Notes under the pieces: model-generated
What the model was told of the DNA's origin: nothing
The model's database searches: none
What the model saw: only the letters and a program-made list of their open reading frames with translations
Made by a program: the position numbers and the translations under genes
Source of the DNA: Bradysia coprophila
Taxonomy: Eukaryota > Arthropoda > Insecta > Diptera > Sciaridae
Assembly (NCBI RefSeq): GCF_014529535.1
Contig: NW_023503493.1
Span: 5,054,001-5,118,000, forward strand
Direction of reading: 5' to 3'
DNA: 64,000 nt
Part shown: positions 63,046-64,000 of the stretch, piece by piece
Position numbering within the stretch: position 1 is the first letter of the stretch
Layout: every line of letters starts with the position of its first letter

Positions 63046-64000
63046 AAAAAAAAATTGTTCGTTGAAGCTTCAAAGTGAGGTTGTGTTGCCTTCTCTGTGG
63101 ATGACGATTGACATTTTGAACAGCGTTGGAAGAAACCTATTGAACACAAACGAACAGTAGATTGTTGGTTCTTTTTTGGAACCTTTTAGTTCGCCAATTG
63201 TTAGGGCAATTCACGCCGTATGCTGCTGGGTAATTAATTAATTTGGATTCGGAAACAATTTTTTGATAAAATGAAACTCACTCACAACTGTGCTTTTTAG
63301 CAACACGCTTCGGTAACTGCTTCGACTCAAAGCCTTTGAGACATATCTAGCTTTCGGCTCATATATACAAAATGCAAACTCCGCACTTGTCGAAGTGAAT
63401 ATTGCTGGGCAACAATATTGTAGAGCATTATCTAAACATACGATGAAGAAACACCTAAATAAACATTAAAACGAATCGTTTTTGTTTTAGATTTTTACAA
63501 CTTTCATTTTATTAAAAATGTAATTATTTATTGTTTAACGATTAAAACAAAGTCAAATTAATTTGTTTCAATTGAATTGCAACACACTCCTCTCCGTTCT
63601 TCATTAATTTAATCAATTGCGGTCAATTTTTGTGTTTCCTTGTTTGTGTTTCGAAAGAGTTGTTGTCACATTCAAATTCTGGTTTTCCATTTTCCATTCT
63701 TTCTAAACTAAATTTATCATCTAAAACGAATTGAAATTAGATTTTTCTTCAATTTTCATTTGTTTTTCAAAAATTTATTCCCTTTGATGACTATCTACAC
63801 TAATGGTTAAATATTGAATTCAAGAAATTAAATGCCGCCAATTTTTCACCCAATTTCATTTTTCCAAATTTTAATTTTTTTCTTTTCTCTTCTCGGTTGA
63901 TATTTTCTCTTTCTCTCATTAATTACTCACAAAATTGATGATCCTATATTTTAGGTACTGATTTGCTTTAATACAAAAATGACTTAGTTTAACAGGAATG
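63046..64000. other. intergenic, no gene seen
   Basis: T-rich and A-rich low-complexity sequence to the window edge. An unseen gene's intron or UTR could extend in from the right. Confidence 0.4.

Overview
This window is nuclear DNA from an insect, most likely a lower (nematoceran) dipteran. The evidence is: intron-split genes with many short introns (about 41-70 bp) and GT..AG borders, AT-rich spacers packed with miniature inverted-repeat transposons and foldback elements, an arthropod-style unc79, and small lipase-like proteins related to those of flies. A fungus gnat would fit, but the exact taxon is inference.

Layout. (1) 1.3-2.1 kb, minus: a four-exon gene for a secreted protein made of three copies of a nine-cysteine module, which I do not recognise. 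(2) 5.4-6.6 kb, plus: a complete three-exon cytosolic sulfotransferase. (3) 11.2-33.4 kb, plus: unc79, a giant subunit of the NALCN sodium-leak channel complex. I reconstructed 34 exons that keep one open frame of about 2,855 codons from ATG to stop; its introns host a LINE fragment and many transposons. (4) 33.8-35.8 kb, minus: a type I membrane protein with leucine-rich repeats, convergent with unc79. (5) 39.1-46.2 kb, plus: a tandem duplication of a seven-exon lipase-like gene. Both copies have Gly where the family has its catalytic Ser, and the second copy carries a frameshift. (6) 49.1-50.4 kb, minus: a five-exon TauD/TfdA-type Fe(II)/2-oxoglutarate dioxygenase with all metal and cosubstrate residues. 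(7) 51.5-52.4 kb, plus: an intronless PHD-finger ORF resembling LINE ORF1 proteins, bracketed by two nearly identical 310-bp direct repeats. (8) 55.4-57.9 kb, plus: mitochondrial delta-1-pyrroline-5-carboxylate dehydrogenase (ALDH4A1/P5CDh type), seven exons. No gene is visible from 58 to 64 kb.

Mobile and repeat DNA is the second theme. At least seven small elements show hAT-type 8-bp target-site duplications that can be read directly. One is built almost entirely of a 9-bp minisatellite. Three foldback elements share the same terminus. A 1.2-kb element family with GACCCGTACGAA ends occurs as two opposed copies around the lipase duplication. A further 1.27-kb palindrome lies near the right edge.

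The genes are unrelated housekeeping, neuronal and secreted functions and do not form a pathway. Exon borders were placed by reading frame, splice dinucleotides and family resemblance. No transcript evidence was available.
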